A DNA stretch of 64,000 nt from Vicugna pacos (lineage: Eukaryota > Chordata > Mammalia > Artiodactyla > Camelidae): the NCBI RefSeq assembly GCF_048564905.1, contig NC_133021.1:27291097-27355096 (forward strand), given 5' to 3'. How positions within the stretch are numbered: position 1 is the first letter of the stretch; each line of letters opens with the position of its first letter. The notes beneath the pieces were generated by a model. It worked only from the letters and a program-made list of their open reading frames with translations, was not told the DNA's origin and ran no database searches. Of this stretch, positions 39,837-53,741 are shown one piece after another. Made by a program: the position numbers and the translations under genes.

Positions 39837-41711
39837 AGGAAATTATACTGTGCTGCCTGTAACAATCTTTGCTGTTCATCTTAATGTGCTTTCCACGCTA
39901 TTGCTAGAGTAATAAACTAAGAAGCAAATCTCATCATATATGTGTATGCATATACACTTCAATATATACGTTACTTAAATGCTGCCTCAAATTGCTTATA
40001 AAATAAGATGCAATACTAAATAAAAACATTAACTGCCTCTAAAACTTTGCATAGAGCTTCAGAAAATATACTAACTAGGTTTGTGCTGCCTCACGGGAAA
40101 CAGCCTATATATACCATTTGTGCTACTGGGCTTTGTACCAATCTTCAAACCTTTAATATGAACATTTATCATGAAGGCTATTACATTGAAATTTTTAATT
40201 TATCTGAAATAGGCTACAGTATTAATGGAAATTGAAATCTGAGCTGTGTACTCTGGCAAGATTATACAATATAATTTCCAGGATATTAAAATGTTCTCTG
40301 TAACACAAGAAAATGGATTTCTACATCACTACTTTACTGTACCGTGCATGCACTCTAAATGACAAAAAGACTGAAAAAAAAACAGAAGTGTGTGTTTACA
40401 TAAGCAGTCTGAGTCATCGAGAACATTTAAAAAGTCGCTAACGTAGCACATATTTAAATGAACTTTCTTCGGAAAGGCAATAAAGATGCTAGAATTAAAG
40501 CCTCTTCACAAATACCTTCTCAAACAATTTCCCAGTACAAACAATAACTCATGCTAAGTGAGCAGTAAAGAACTGCACCTCATTTGGTTCAATTGCTTTC
40601 ACACGATCCACTGGGAGACGGAAACAAGCGAGTCACAAATTGTTTTCAACTGATAAATGTGCATTCCTGTATATTCACTGCAAACCTAACCAAGGGAAAA
40701 CTGTAAGTTTTCAATGTTCCGGCTCACCTGTACTTTCACTCTGATGCCTGGGTCACAGCCGCAGCACAGCGGGAAAACAGCCAAGGCTTCTTGGCAAACT
40801 GACCTTCGTAATTTTTAGGAAAAATTGTGAATAATGTCAAGCCTACAGATCCGAGAGCAATTAATTCAAAGTGAGGAATAACACACATAAAAGTGTGAGA
40901 AACTGAGAAGAAGGCATTTCCTTTAAAAGTCTTATCGAGGTTCTCCCTTGCTCTTTCCCTTGTCTGTCTTTCTTGGGTGGGTGTTTATTTTATGCTAAAA
41001 TGCAAGAGGTAAACTTTCCAGGAAAAAATTGAGATAACTTTGTCTGTTTTGTCTACTGAAATAGCAGAAATTTCAGCAATGGCTTATTTCTCTCCCGCAA
41101 AAGTATAAATGTACAATTTCTAAGAATTTTAATATTTAAAAGTCCACTTGAGAAAAATCACTTGGCCAGGGAATTTTAATTCACAAGAAAATCTCCTTTT
41201 TTTCATCAGGAATGAACTTTCAGATTATATATGGAGACTGTAATCACAATGAAAAATACACAACCTGATTGAAAATCCCAGGCTTCAGAAACATGATTCT
41301 TTAAAAAACAGAAGTCTTATCAATTCATCAGATATAACCTCTCTTATCCAAATAAAATTTCCTTTAAATTAATGGTAATTTTTATTAAAAGAATACACAA
41401 ATGGAGTTTTAGAAGTTGAATTCTACATCAAGTAGTCCGTGTCTCATCCAATACTCATTATATTGCCTTGCTTTGGATACATTCATTTTTAACTATTTTA
41501 TCTATTTTGATGCATTTTCTGATGTGTCTAAATAAGATATTTATAATGCTAATTCTTGATTTTTTAATTTTAGGTACAATCTACTGGCTTTGTTCTATGG
41601 GGAATGAGGACATAAGTCATATACTGCTCCATTCTCCAATGCATATATTTCTTTTCATATATTCATGAATTGTTATAATTTTTGGTTAAAAAAAAAGGAC
41701 ACTATTAACTC

Positions 41712-42007
41712 ATCTACAAAACAGAAACAGACTCTCAGACTTAGTAGTCTTATGGTTACCGGAGAAAGGAGCCGGGAGGGGATACATTTGGGAGTTTGAG
41801 ATTTGCAGATGTTAGCCACTATATATAAAAATAGGTTAAAAGAAAAAGTTTCTTATGTATAGCACAGGGAACTATGCTCAATATCTTGTAATAACCTTTA
41901 ATGGAGAAAAATATGAAAACAAATATGCGTATGTATATGCAAGACTAGGACACTGTGCTGTACACAGAAATTGACACAGTAATTGACTATCCTTCAATTA
42001 AAAAAAA
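41712..42007 (+). mobile_element. L1 3' UTR fragment
   Basis: Starts near AAAACAGAAACAGACTCTCA and ends with GAAATTGACACAGTAATTGA and an A run. It contains GATTTGCAGATGTTAGCC and AGCACAGGGAACTATGC, standard for the 3' UTR of these L1s. Confidence 0.85.
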
Positions 42008-42489
42008 TTCATAGTGTTCATACTATCATAACTATACAAATATTGCCCTTAATCACATATATATTTAAGTTTATAACAGTTAAGTTCTTAAACAATTGTT
42101 ATTTTTCTTGTACTTTACTTCCTATTTTTCTTTCACTTGATTGTATAAATTAGGTATAAAAAATCCTCTAAATAGAATCAATCTATGAAGTAATTGTGGA
42201 CTTACACATTTTCTTGAAGATGTTCCTATTGCAGTTTATGGTCCTGACCCAATCTTGATGGACTGCCTTGCAGGCCTCCTGTAGTCCCGTATCTGTGGGA
42301 ATTCCCTTTGCATTTCTCACTGACCTACTTAATAAATAATTACTGAGCTCCAACTATGTGAAGGGCAGTAAAAAAAAAACAACAACAAAAGCAATTCAAA
42401 AATGCTTTTAAAGCAATTTAAAAAATGCAACTTAAATTTCTGTGAGAGGAAATACAAAGTAAACTTATATGATACATATTCTACCACAT

Positions 42490-42540
42490 AAAGATGAGGT
42501 CACCACTCAAAGATGAGGTCACCACTCAAAGATGAGGTCA
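42490..42540 (+). repeat. 19-bp tandem repeat, 2.7 copies, each with an AGGTCA
   Basis: The unit AAAGATGAGGTCACCACTC is repeated at 42490-42508 and 42509-42527, with a partial third copy at 42528-42540. The copies are identical, which suggests recent expansion. Each has one AGGTCA hexamer, giving direct half-sites 13 bases apart. Confidence 0.9.
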
Positions 42541-42584
42541 TTATAAGAAAAATTACAAAAACAGAAAGTTACAGAACAATGCTT

Positions 42585-44510
42585 GTCACTAATATAAACA
42601 CAAAAATTCTTTAAGAAAATTATCAGCTAAAATCTAGCCATCAGGAGACAGGATAATACATCCTAATCAAGTAGGGTTAATTCTAAGAACTCAAGGCTTA
42701 AGATTTGAATATCAGTTAATGTAACACCCACAGTTTAATATTAAAGGACGAATATCACAGATTTTCTTCAGATTCAAAAAGGGCATTTGAAAAGATGTAA
42801 TATCCAATCATGATTAAATCTCTTAGAGGATTAGGAATAGAAGAAAACTTCTTTAAGCTGGTAAAGCTGTACATAAAAAATGCACAACAAGCATCACACT
42901 TAATTTAGGAGAAATATCGAATGCTTCTCCCTAAAATCAGACTCAAGGCAACATGCATCTGACCACCACTTATTCTCGATATTGCCCTGGATATTCTAGC
43001 CATCAAGAAAAATAAACAAAAGCTTGAAGTTTGGAAAAGAAGAATAACAGTGTTTTTTTAATCACATGTCCCATGATTTGAAGTCATAAACAATGACTAC
43101 TATCAGAACTAATTAGAAAAAGCCTAATATTAGAACAAATATGTGAATTTTGCCAAGATATAAACTTATACAAAGGTCAATTATGGTTTTATATACTAGC
43201 AATGAACCTCCATGTACAATAAGATAAAAACAAAACAGTACCACTAACAATAGCACTGAAACATATAAAAGTTGGAAATTTTTGAAGTGGATAAGAGCTA
43301 TGCAATTAAACTATAAAGTACTACTGAGAGAAACTAAACAATGGTTGAAAAATTGGAGAGGTACACCACGCCCATGGTTAGGAAAAAGTCAGTATTACTC
43401 GCATATCAATTTTCCCCAAACTGACAGATATGACGCTATCGCAATCAAATGACATTTATATTAAAATACATAAGATGCATAACAGGTAGTAAGCTCAGAT
43501 AAATAAATCAACAGAAGAGAACAAAGCGCTAGTTTGAGATCTATGCTTATGTGATTGATTAATTTTTGACAAAAGCTTCCAGGCAATCAAATAGGTAAAC
43601 AAAAATCATTTCAACAAATGATTCAAACACCAATGATGTTGGAACACCATATATAATACTGACAAATCAGAGACCTAAATATAAAAACTAAAGCTCTAAA
43701 ACTTATGAGAAAACATACAATAATATTTTTGTGACCTTGGGTAAGGAAAGATTGCTAGTGAGGCAAAGAAAGCAGCAAACATTATAGAAAAAAAATGATA
43801 AACTGGGCATTTCTCATCATCAAGACACTATTAAAGAAACAGGACATTCATTGAGAAAAAATTTCATGACACGTACATATGCTGAGACTTACATCCTGAT
43901 TATGTAACAAATATCTATAATTCAACATTAAACAAAGTAGATTAAAAATGGAAAAAAAATGCTTAAACAGGCAGTCCATAGAGGAATATATATAGATGAC
44001 CAAAAGCACAAGTAAAAACCATCAGGAAAAAATAAACTGAAACCATAATGAGACGTTATTTAATACCCACTAGAATTGCTAATATTAAAAAGACAGACAA
44101 AGCAAATATTGATTATAATGAGTAGCAACTGGCAATCTCATACAGCGCTGGTGGCATTATTAAATGATATAATCATTTTTGAAAACTATTTGGTTGTTTT
44201 TTTATAAAGTGAGACATACATCTGTCCTATGACCAAGTTTTAGCAGTCCAAGATAGTTACAAGGAGAAGATACATTTCCACAAAGAGATGTGTACACAAT
44301 TTTTACAGCAGCTCAATTTGTAACATTCAATAATTTGAAATAATCATGTTTGTCAACAGAATGAGAAACACATTATATTTGTACAATAGAATTCTATTCA
44401 CAGATGAAAACAAACAAATCAGTGACACTCTAAACAATATAAGTAAATTTCAAAAACCTTATGCTAAGAAAAACAGCCAGATACACTACTGATGGAAGCC
44501 AAGAGCTACC
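42585..44510 (+). mobile_element. old L1 ORF2 fragment (L1M-like)
   Basis: Plus-strand remains of the ORF2 reverse-transcriptase and C-terminal regions. Fragments such as GATTCAAAAAGGGCATTTGA, CACACTTAATTTAGGAGAAA, ATATTGCCCTGGATATTCTA and GAGACGTTATTTAATACCCA follow the L1 order. It is heavily decayed, with many stops, so it predates the camelid L1 copies here. Confidence 0.8.
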
Positions 44511-44539
44511 AACACACACCCATACAAGACTGCTCATTA

Positions 44540-45783
44540 AATAACGAGAGAGGCAGCTGTTTCACCTAATACACAGAAACAAACACAGAAAATCAAACAA
44601 ATTATAGAGACAGAGGAATATGCAAAAGAACAAGATACAAATGAAAGGAGATGTAAGAAAAATGGAGATAAGCAATCTACCTGATGAAGAGTTCCAAAGA
44701 ATGGTAATAAAAATGCTGACCAAACTTGGCAGAGAAAAATGGATGAGCTCAGTGAGAACTTAAGCAGAGTTAGAAAATATAAGACTCAATCAGAGCTAAA
44801 GAATACAATGACTGAAACGAAAATAACACTAGAGGGAGCCAACAGCAGATTACATGATACAGAGTAACAGATAAGAGATCTGGAGGGCAGAGAAATGGAA
44901 ATAACTTGATCAGAAAAATGACAAGAAAAAAGAATTTTAAAAAATGAGGTACCCCTGAGACAACATCAACTGTACCAACATTTATTTCAGGGGTCGCAAA
45001 AAGAGAAGAGAGAGAAAAAGGGACAGAAAACTTATTTGAACAATATCCAGGTCCAAGAAGTTCAGAGTCCCAAAAAAGATGAACCCAAAGAGATCTACAC
45101 CAAGATATTTTATAATTAAAATGACAACAATTAAAGATAAAGAGAAAAATCTTAAAAGCAGCAAGAGAAAAACTACTAATCACATGTAAGGAAAACCCCA
45201 TAAAACTATTAGCTGATTTTTCAGCAGAAACTTTACAAGTCACAAGGGAGTGGCAGGATATACTTAAAGTGCTGAGAAGAAGGGGGAAAAAAACTTCCAA
45301 ACTAAGATACTCTATCAGGCAAGGTTATCATTCAGAATTGAAGGAAAGGTAAAGAGTTTCCCAGACAAGCAAAAATTAAAATCCATTTACCACTGAACTG
45401 GTCTTATAAGAAATGTTAAAGGGTCTTCTTTAAGTGGAAAAGAAAAGGCCACACTAGAAATAACAAATTACATGAAAGAAAAAATTTCACCGGTAAGGCA
45501 AATACTTAGTAAAGGAAGGGTATGCATGACCCACTTAGAAAGCTAGTACAGAAGTTAAAAGACAAAATTATTACAATCGACTACAACTAAAATAAGTAGT
45601 TAAAGGATACACAGAATAAAAAGATGTAAAATATAACATCAAAAACACAAAATGTCGGGGATGATGTAAAAACATAGTGCTTTTAGAATGTGTTCAAACC
45701 TAAAACAGCTTAAAATAGACTGCCACGTATAAGGTCAATATATGTGAACCTCATGGTAATTACAAACCAAAAACCTACAACTG

Positions 45784-45785
<2 letters not shown>
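44540..45785 (+). mobile_element. L1 ORF1 or HAL1-like fragment
   Basis: A purine-rich stretch on the plus strand with ORF1-type content: GAGGGAGCCAACAGCAG, ATTTCAGGGGTCGCAAAAAG, AGAGACCCAAAAAAGATGAAC-like text near 45066, AAAGCAGCAAGAGAAAAAC, and GAAGAAGGGGGAAAAAAACT. A CA repeat follows. Because ORF1-type sequence follows ORF2-type sequence (42585-44510), this is more likely a HAL1 or a second L1 than one element. The long minus-strand open frame at 44770-45300 is its antisense shadow. Confidence 0.65.

Positions 45786-45786
<1 letters not shown>

Positions 45787-45825
<39 letters not shown>
45787..45825 (+). repeat. (CA)n microsatellite
   Basis: About 19 uninterrupted CA units at the end of the HAL1-like fragment. 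Likely length-variable between animals. Confidence 0.97.
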
Positions 45826-45829
<4 letters not shown>

Positions 45830-46198
45830 AGAAAGGAATCCAAACATAACATTAAAGGTATTCATCAAATCACAAGGGAAGAAACCAAAAGAATAAGCCA
45901 TTTTCCCATTATTTAAAAACAAAGAATTATAATGCATTATATATCTACCCATTTAACCCCAACTAAGTTCTAAAAATGCAAATGAAACACAGAGGAATAC
46001 CAATAAAAGTATTATGTTTATCACTGTATTTACAAGAGCCATAAATTCTTTTCGGCTAGTGATGTCTATCATTTTGACTAGCTGGTGCTTTGGGTCTTAG
46101 ACTATCATTACACGTTTATATGAACAAACTTGGTAGTGAATCCTTCAATGTGATAGTCTAAGAGTTCTTCAATTATTTTTTAAAATCTATCTCTTCAA

Positions 46199-46303
46199 CA
46201 TATGAAAACGAATATACGTACGTATATGCATGACTGGGACATTATGCTGTATACTAGAGACTGACACATTGTAATTGACTGTACTTCAATTAAAAAATAA
46301 AAT
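46199..46303 (+). mobile_element. very short L1 3' tail with 17-bp target duplication
   Basis: About 105 bp (GACTGGGACATTATGCTGTA, GACACATTGTAATTGACTG, A-rich tail). Flanked by AAAATCTATCTCTTCAA at 46182-46198 and AAAATCTACCTCTTCAA at 46304-46320, one mismatch. Confidence 0.88.
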
Positions 46304-46744
46304 AAAATCTACCTCTTCAAAGCCAGCTCTCCTTGGTTAACATGTTACATTCTTTTATCTTCTCTTACACTGTAATCTATCTCTCTCTCTTTTTTTAAGT
46401 TGCTTCCCTTTCCTTGCCACAATTTTCTTCAACACTTCCTCAATTTCTAGGGGAATTCATGGTTCAAATTAGATAAAAACATGATTGCATATGAAAGACA
46501 CTGGAGAAACATATTCGGGACAAAAGCACAAATGAAATTATGGCTTCTAGTGCATATGCTACCACCATGCTTCTCCTCACCATAGCAACGGCCACGATGA
46601 ACATGCTCTGGCCACTGCACGAAATTTTCAAAATATTTTTGTCTACCGATTGTATTTGGCATGGAACTTGAGGTTTTTTCCTGTATAATACATTGCATAA
46701 ACATTATTCTATTGAGTTTGGAGTGATTATCTTTTTCACAAAAA

Positions 46745-46776
46745 TTTTCCAATATAAATATTTTCCAATATAAATA
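46745..46776 (+). repeat. 16-bp tandem duplication
   Basis: TTTTCCAATATAAATA occurs twice in a row without change. Confidence 0.9.
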
Positions 46777-47254
46777 TTAAACCCCCCCCAAAAAATAAAA
46801 ACCAGAGTAAAGAGAGAGAGAGGCATTCCATGAATTTGAGTACTAAAAATCAAGAGATATTCTACTGGGAGAATATTGATTTGTAATATATTCTGTGGAG
46901 CAAGCTTGTATATGTAAAATGAACTTCCCTCTTCCCTACCCACGTCACATGCAAGTCACCAAATTCTGTGAATCTCGGTACCATTTCCTTCCTCTCCATC
47001 ACGTATTATGAATAATAAGTGAAACTAGCGAATTTAGCATTTTGGGGCTTTGTGAGAGCAATTTCTTCAAAGGGAAAGGGAGGGGTAAGGAAGGTCTGAA
47101 CCCTTGCTTTAAGCAATGAATGGGACAAGATGCAGGAAAAACAGCAAGTATACAATATGATTTTAAGAAATTTCAATTTATGTACAGTTTAATTTCATAA
47201 TCTCCCAGCAGAGAAGAAGAGAGGTGGGAGAAAAAAAGGAAATTACATTAACTA

Positions 47255-47450
47255 AACACCGACTGTCTACCAACTACCATTTAAAACATACTGTATATTA
47301 TGTCAATTATTTTTCAAACCACTCAGACATAGATTCAAATAGTCCCATTTTTACAGGTAAGAAAGGTAAGAATTAGAGAAGTTAAGTAGATCAGATGACA
47401 ATACAGAGGCAGTAAGCAGGGCAAAAGTCCAATTTCATCTATCTCTTTAA
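47255..47450 (-). mobile_element. MIR SINE
   Basis: CCCATTTTTACAGGTAAGAA and AATTAGAGAAGTTAAGTAGA, then GCAGTAAGCAGGGC, are antisense MIR. Confidence 0.7.
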
Positions 47451-47813
47451 ACTTCAAACACACACACTTTGCACTATGCATATATAGTGCAAACAGTATA
47501 TATGCATATAAATATATAGTATAAAATAATAGTATAAAACAGTTCACTAAATTAGAGCGTCAACTACAATCAGACAGATCTCCCCACCTCAGGACTCTTA
47601 GTTGCTATGCCAGTATCCTCATGAGTGGGTACCAGCCTTTGAAAGTACCGCCAAGAATTTCAGGGACATACTTGACCTTAAAGAGAAGCTAATCCACTCA
47701 GCCCCCATTGCCTTACATGCATTTTTTTAAGCAAAACTTGATTGTCATGTTATATTCCAAAATATATTTGTTGTATAACTCATATTTGGAAATTACTGGG
47801 AGGATTTAAAACT

Positions 47814-47814
47814 C

Positions 47815-47851
<37 letters not shown>
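47814..47851 (+). repeat. (CA)n microsatellite
   Basis: About 19 CA units with one CG interruption near the start. Confidence 0.96.
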
Positions 47852-47853
<2 letters not shown>

Positions 47854-48689
47854 TTAATACTTGATCCCTGTCTTTATTACACTTAAAATGTTTATTAAAT
47901 TTCTGCCAATAACACAGAGACTATGATACTGGCTAAATTTGCATATGAACATTTAGAAGAGGAATCTTGGTTGTCTTTTCCTTATTAAAATTCATTAAAC
48001 AATTATTTTTATCCATCATCATTTAGCAATTAACAAAATTGCCATTAAAATAAGCTCTTAAATGTAACTTCTAGAGATGCAATAATAACTTAATATTACT
48101 TTTGCTAATAAAGCTCTGGGTCTTATTTGACTGATTAGAATCGCTGATTTCAGATTCAGTTCAAAAGCATCTCCCTAAATATGTATGTTTTTGCCTCTTC
48201 TCGTGTTTCCTATTTTAAGCTGTCCTTGACAAGCGTTGTTAGCCTACGCATGTGAATAGAGATGAAAAGTGTGTGTGAACTAAAGTTATTTCCCAAAGTT
48301 CAATGGATGTAGCCACAGCTTGTAGAACATAATGCTATTTACTCTCCTTCAATCTGCGAAAGTCCTGAGTTAAGTGTTTTTACACTATTGAGAAACATTC
48401 AGCATTTCAAAGATACACACATCCATTACACATCATTCATGATATCAAAAATACTGAGTGAAAGAGATTTTTCAATAGATAAGACTGAATGTTTATAATG
48501 TATATAAAATAATCACATGCTTGTGACCTCCGCAAGAAAGGTAACTTTGCTGAAACACATGTTGGAAATATATTCTTAATAAAATGCAAATAATAGAGGC
48601 TTACTCTTGAAAGTCTACACCATCTAGAGAACACTGGCAAAGATGCCCAAAATAGAGGATCATGTCAGAGGATGTGATTTTTATTGAAT

Positions 48690-48895
48690 AAATATCTACC
48701 ACATACCAGACCTGAGACCAGGGAAATTATATAGCTGATTACCTCATTTTATTTTTAAGGGCCTAAGGACCTAAGAAATAGGCTCTCTCTGCTTTACAGA
48801 CAAGGAAATGGAGTCTCAGAGAAGATGTACAACACATAGCTAGAAAGAAGAATCTGGAATTAGTACCTAGTCCACTAGAACATGGTAACTTTGCT
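48690..48895 (-). mobile_element. MIR SINE
   Basis: CAGACAAGGAAATGGAGTCT, CAGAGAAGATGTACAACACA and TAGCTAGAAAGAAGAATCTG are antisense MIR. Confidence 0.76.
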
Positions 48896-49059
48896 TTTCC
48901 ATTTAGCTTGGGGGTATGCAGTATTTTTCTGTGCTTCTATTTAAATAAGAACACAATTTACATTCTTCGGAATTCACAAATTTTACCCTGACTAATGGAA
49001 CCCCATTGTCAGGGACAGACCTGAAAATGACCTACAGTATTCATTTCATCTCCTGGGCT

Positions 49060-49345
49060 GACTAGGGTAGCCGCCATGAGTGGCTACTGAACATTCAAAA
49101 TGTGGCTATCTGAATGAAGATGTGTTGCAGGTATAAAATATACACTGGATTTAAAGATTTAGTACGGAAACAAGAATATAAAATATCTTATTATCACACT
49201 GCTTTTGTGTTTAAATGATAATGCTTTGACATAGTGAGTTAACACACATATATTATAAAAATTAACTTCATTTTTTAAAAACGTAACTGCTAGCAAATAT
49301 AAAATCACACATGTGGCTTATATTTGTGACTCACATTAAACTTCT
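49060..49345 (+). mobile_element. old DNA transposon, hAT-like
   Basis: GAGTGGCTACTGAACATTCA, AAATGTGGCTATCTGAATGA, ACACTGGATTTAAAGATTTA and ACATGTGGCTTATATTTGTG follow the order of a common mammalian element that ends GGCTCGCATTATATTT. The exact family name was not confirmed. Confidence 0.65.
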
Positions 49346-50389
49346 CTTAAACATCCATGATATCGCTGAATTCTCCTGCACCCACTTTCATGAAGATCAA
49401 AAAAAGCAGTTTGGCTTTTTCTGTTCATTTGTTCAAGATACTGCCCCCAGTATGTACAAATATTTATGTATATACTTACATCCATGTATGTGTACTTCCT
49501 TTAAAATGTCAGAGACTCCAACTGAGTTCTTTGTGCTCACAGTGAAGTCATAGTTTTTCTGAATCACTTCACACTTTGAGTCTAAAAATGTTCAGCTTTT
49601 TGCTTTTACCAAAAGAAAGGCATATACTTATAATTTCTGGACACACAATTAAAGGTACATCAAGTCGTTTATAGGAATGTTAACACCATAAGCATTCTGT
49701 TCGCATTTGCTGCTTTTGAATGTAAGTATCACAGCTGACATAGCTGTGAAAACATTAAATTATTTTGCCTCAATTTTCAGAGTGCTCCTAATAATATAAA
49801 TAAAGTCATTTGGGTTTTTTTGTTTGTTTTTCAGTTTTGATTTGGGTTTTTTTTTGTTGTTGTTTTTTGTTTGTTCATTTGTTTTGTTTGACTTTGCTTG
49901 GAACCTTTCTACTGCAGACATCCCTACCAGTTATCACACCTTCTATGAATAAATACGGTTTCTCTTTTTGGCTCATTTTGTGTTAATTCATTCTTTCTTT
50001 TTTTTGTGGGCTTGTTCTCTAAGACCGTTCAATATACGTTCAGTGTATGTGCATTTTGGGAAAAAAACAAAACCAAATTAACACTCAAGGCGGTCCCAGT
50101 GCAGCTCCCAGCTCAGGCCCAGGTTAGCTGTACAAAGGACAGTATCTCAAGTGCCTGCTTCAGTCAAACTACCGCCCACAGTCCACGCCCACAGTCTTCA
50201 AGACATGGTCTCGGCTGTGTCTCTGACCTCGGGGTCTGCCCGCAGTGCACTCCCACCACATTCACTGTACAGCCCCACTGCTCCCACTTGGTCTCCCTGC
50301 CCTTCAAACTGAGGGGATCTTTCCTTCCTTATGAGCTCCAAGTGTGGTTCCAAATTCCTGCCCACCCTGTACAGCAGCCTCAAATCAGC

Positions 50390-50570
50390 TACCCTTGACT
50401 GGATGTTTTATCCTCTTTGCATCCTCCTAAAGTTTTATACATATATTTTCCTGGCACTTAATTATACCCAATGTACTATAGAGTTATTTGAAATATTTTT
50501 TCCTGGTCTCCTTTACCATACTGAGCAGAGATTCTTTTATTTTCTATTCATCAAAAATTATAATAGAACA
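50390..50570 (+). mobile_element. possible L2 3' fragment
   Basis: TTTCCTGGCACTTAATTATA, GGTCTCCTTTACCATACTGA and GCAGAGATTCTTTTATT are loosely L2-like. The GC-rich block just before it (50085-50390) I could not assign. Confidence 0.4.
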
Positions 50571-52047
50571 CCTCAAATATCGTAAGTATATACAAAGAAC
50601 TCTAGTGATATTAATACATGTCCTTAATTTTATAATTAATATCTAATTTGTACCACTTAAATGTACATATTTTAAAATTTCCCTTTTGGAAGCCTTTTTT
50701 TTTTCCTTAAGTAACTTTATTTCAGATTTCACAGATTTAAGAATTTAAAATTTGCAGTGAGATTGGTTTGGTCCTCTGATATCCCAAAGTAGCTGTTCTT
50801 TAAAGTTTGAAATGGTTCAACATAAAACTTTTGCTCCCTCACTACTTGGATGCTATGAGATTACCTCTTATTATGATCAACATTTACTAGTCAAAAGGCA
50901 GATCTGCACAAGAATTAGTGGCTGCCAGGAAACCCACACAGAACAGAAGGCAAAGCCTTTCTCAAGGACGTAGATCAGTGTGACGTGTCTGAAATGCTTT
51001 CACATTAAATTCACACAGGTATACTTATTCCTCAACAGTCTTCAATTTCAACGTCTGCTTTCCTCTGTATGATTCCATACAGCGCTGGAAACCCAAGGTA
51101 AAGAGCCTGGCTTAACTATTCATCAGTGGGGAAACATTCATCGGAAACTGTCTCTAACCAGTTTAAAACACTCCTTTCGAAATGAATGAGGAAGTTAAAG
51201 CAGAAACAGAAATACTCCCCATTCACCCACCACGTTAAAAGTCAGCGCAAATCCACCACGTTAAAAGCTAAAATTAGTTCATTTTCCCTAAAGTACTTGT
51301 TTTTGTTAATTGTGAAATATAATTTAGATACAAAAGGAATGGCAACACTAAACCCATGGCTTAAATATTAATATGTGACGTATTATCAGCTGATAAAATT
51401 TGCTCTTTTTTGTCTTAATAAAACATACCCCATTTATTTTCATCTCACATCTCTAACATATTCTATGAATTACTGCTACTTACTATTTCCACTTCTTACA
51501 ACGTCACTGTATGTATTACACTGAACATCGACCAACTCAACATTTTAATAGAATTCTTTAGACAAATTGCCAAAGGAAATTTTAGGCGAAAAGAGTGGAT
51601 GCACATATTCAATTATCTAAATTATTTAAATACATAAACTCAACTCTTCAAATGGGAATGTCCAGGGGTCTAAAAAGAATAAAGTAAACAATGTAACCAC
51701 AGTAACATCTAATTAAAACTGAAATAGTCTGTTCTTGATATTCTTATATTTAACTCAGAGTGAACTGATATTTGTTAAGGATTGAATTCTGCTTCAGACT
51801 GAAAGGAAAAGGGGTCTTATTTTATTGACCTAAGAAGTTGACTAAACTAAGAACTCAGGAACTGGTAAATAGCTTGGAGAAAATACTGGAAGACAATTTT
51901 AGAAGTAAAGACTTAAAAGACAACTTTCTAGATGCAAAAAGAGTTTCTCTTTATGAAAACCATGATTTCCTAGGTGTTTCTGTCACTTCTTTTCCATTTC
52001 CTTCCTTGCCACCTTCTACTCTGTAAAAACACCAAACAAACAAATTA

Positions 52048-52368
<321 letters not shown>

Positions 52369-53741
52369 TTATAAATTAATTCATACAATCAATTCCGTCT
52401 TGTTTTCAATTATATCCTATTGCCCTCTCCTTTATTAACAGATTCCAGAAGGAAAAATCTAGATCTGTATGTTCCATTGCCCCAGGAGTCCTCCACCAAT
52501 GCATGAAGTTGGGCCAACCTTAAATCACATGTTACAATATATGAAAGATGGTATAGAAAGGATCAAATAGAAATTCAGTTGAAAAAATGAGCAGCGTTTA
52601 CTGCCTTCCTGTGACTTACAGAAGTAGGATTCCTCCATAAACTCTTAAAATCCAAAGGAATAAAAATATCATTAAAAAGTTATGTGTTATATATGAAGAC
52701 TCTTCACGATTAAGAAGTATCAGGTACTAAAGAAAATCATTTCCAATCTCATGAAACTTCAATCATTTTCTTTCAAAGAGCAGAGTGTCCTATTGATGAT
52801 TCGAACACATCCGTGCACTTGAAACACATTTTCGGTTTGACAAGATCCTCAGGGCTCTACTATATATAGCAAAGCCACCAGAATAGCAATTTCTAAAATT
52901 TTACTTGAAATACTTTAGAAAAGCAGACTTGGGAGTTTTTCCCCCAAGCAAAAAGTAATAAAAGCAATTCCAGGGATTAACATTTCAACATTACAAAGAG
53001 GGAATGTACCAGATGTTCAGTGATTGTTACACAGACGGAGAGGGTCAGGGGAAATTCTAGGAGGAGGAAGAGTATGAGTAGGAACAACAGGAACTCAGAG
53101 TGTTTTTAAGCTTTTGTCTTCTTATTTTTATGAATGAGGGGAAACAGGAATGGTGGGTGATCTTCACACAGGAAAATGACACTTCAGAAACATTAGCATT
53201 CATGGATATTAACTAAATTCCAGAGAAAGAAAAGTGAACTTGTTTAAAGGGTAAAGAATGGAGATCTGACATTTGTGGAAATAAATATGGAGAATACTTT
53301 CCAAAGAAATAAATAAAAATAAAGGGTAAAGAATGTGATTGAACAATATAGGCCATATACACTTCAAAGGGCATCCAGAATCAGGAGGCCACTGAAGTGA
53401 CTCCATGCAAATTTCCTAGCTGATGAAATCTTCAAGTATTATTCCATGATCGAAAAATGGTTCTTCTATTGATTAACCCATTAATGTTGGAAAACATGAG
53501 CTCTACGACCACTGTGACTTGTCCGGGGAGGACTGGTCAAATCTGGGTGGCACACGGTAAGAAATAAAAAGGGTGAGAGGCCAGGCTCTGGAGCAGTGTC
53601 AACAGGCAAGAGAGAAAATGACCCAAAAGGCACAGCACATGTCTCTCTGGACCCCCTGCAGTCACAGGCTGAGTTCTGCCTTGTTTTGTCTTATATGTGC
53701 AGAAATCATAAGGCATATGATTTATGTCACAGTAAACACTT

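Noticed and set aside
44770-45300. 176-codon minus-strand open frame, the longest in the window, with several hydrophobic runs
   Set aside because: It lies antisense to purine-rich L1 ORF1 or HAL1-like sequence; the hydrophobic residues are what reverse-reading A-rich, lysine-rich coding text gives.
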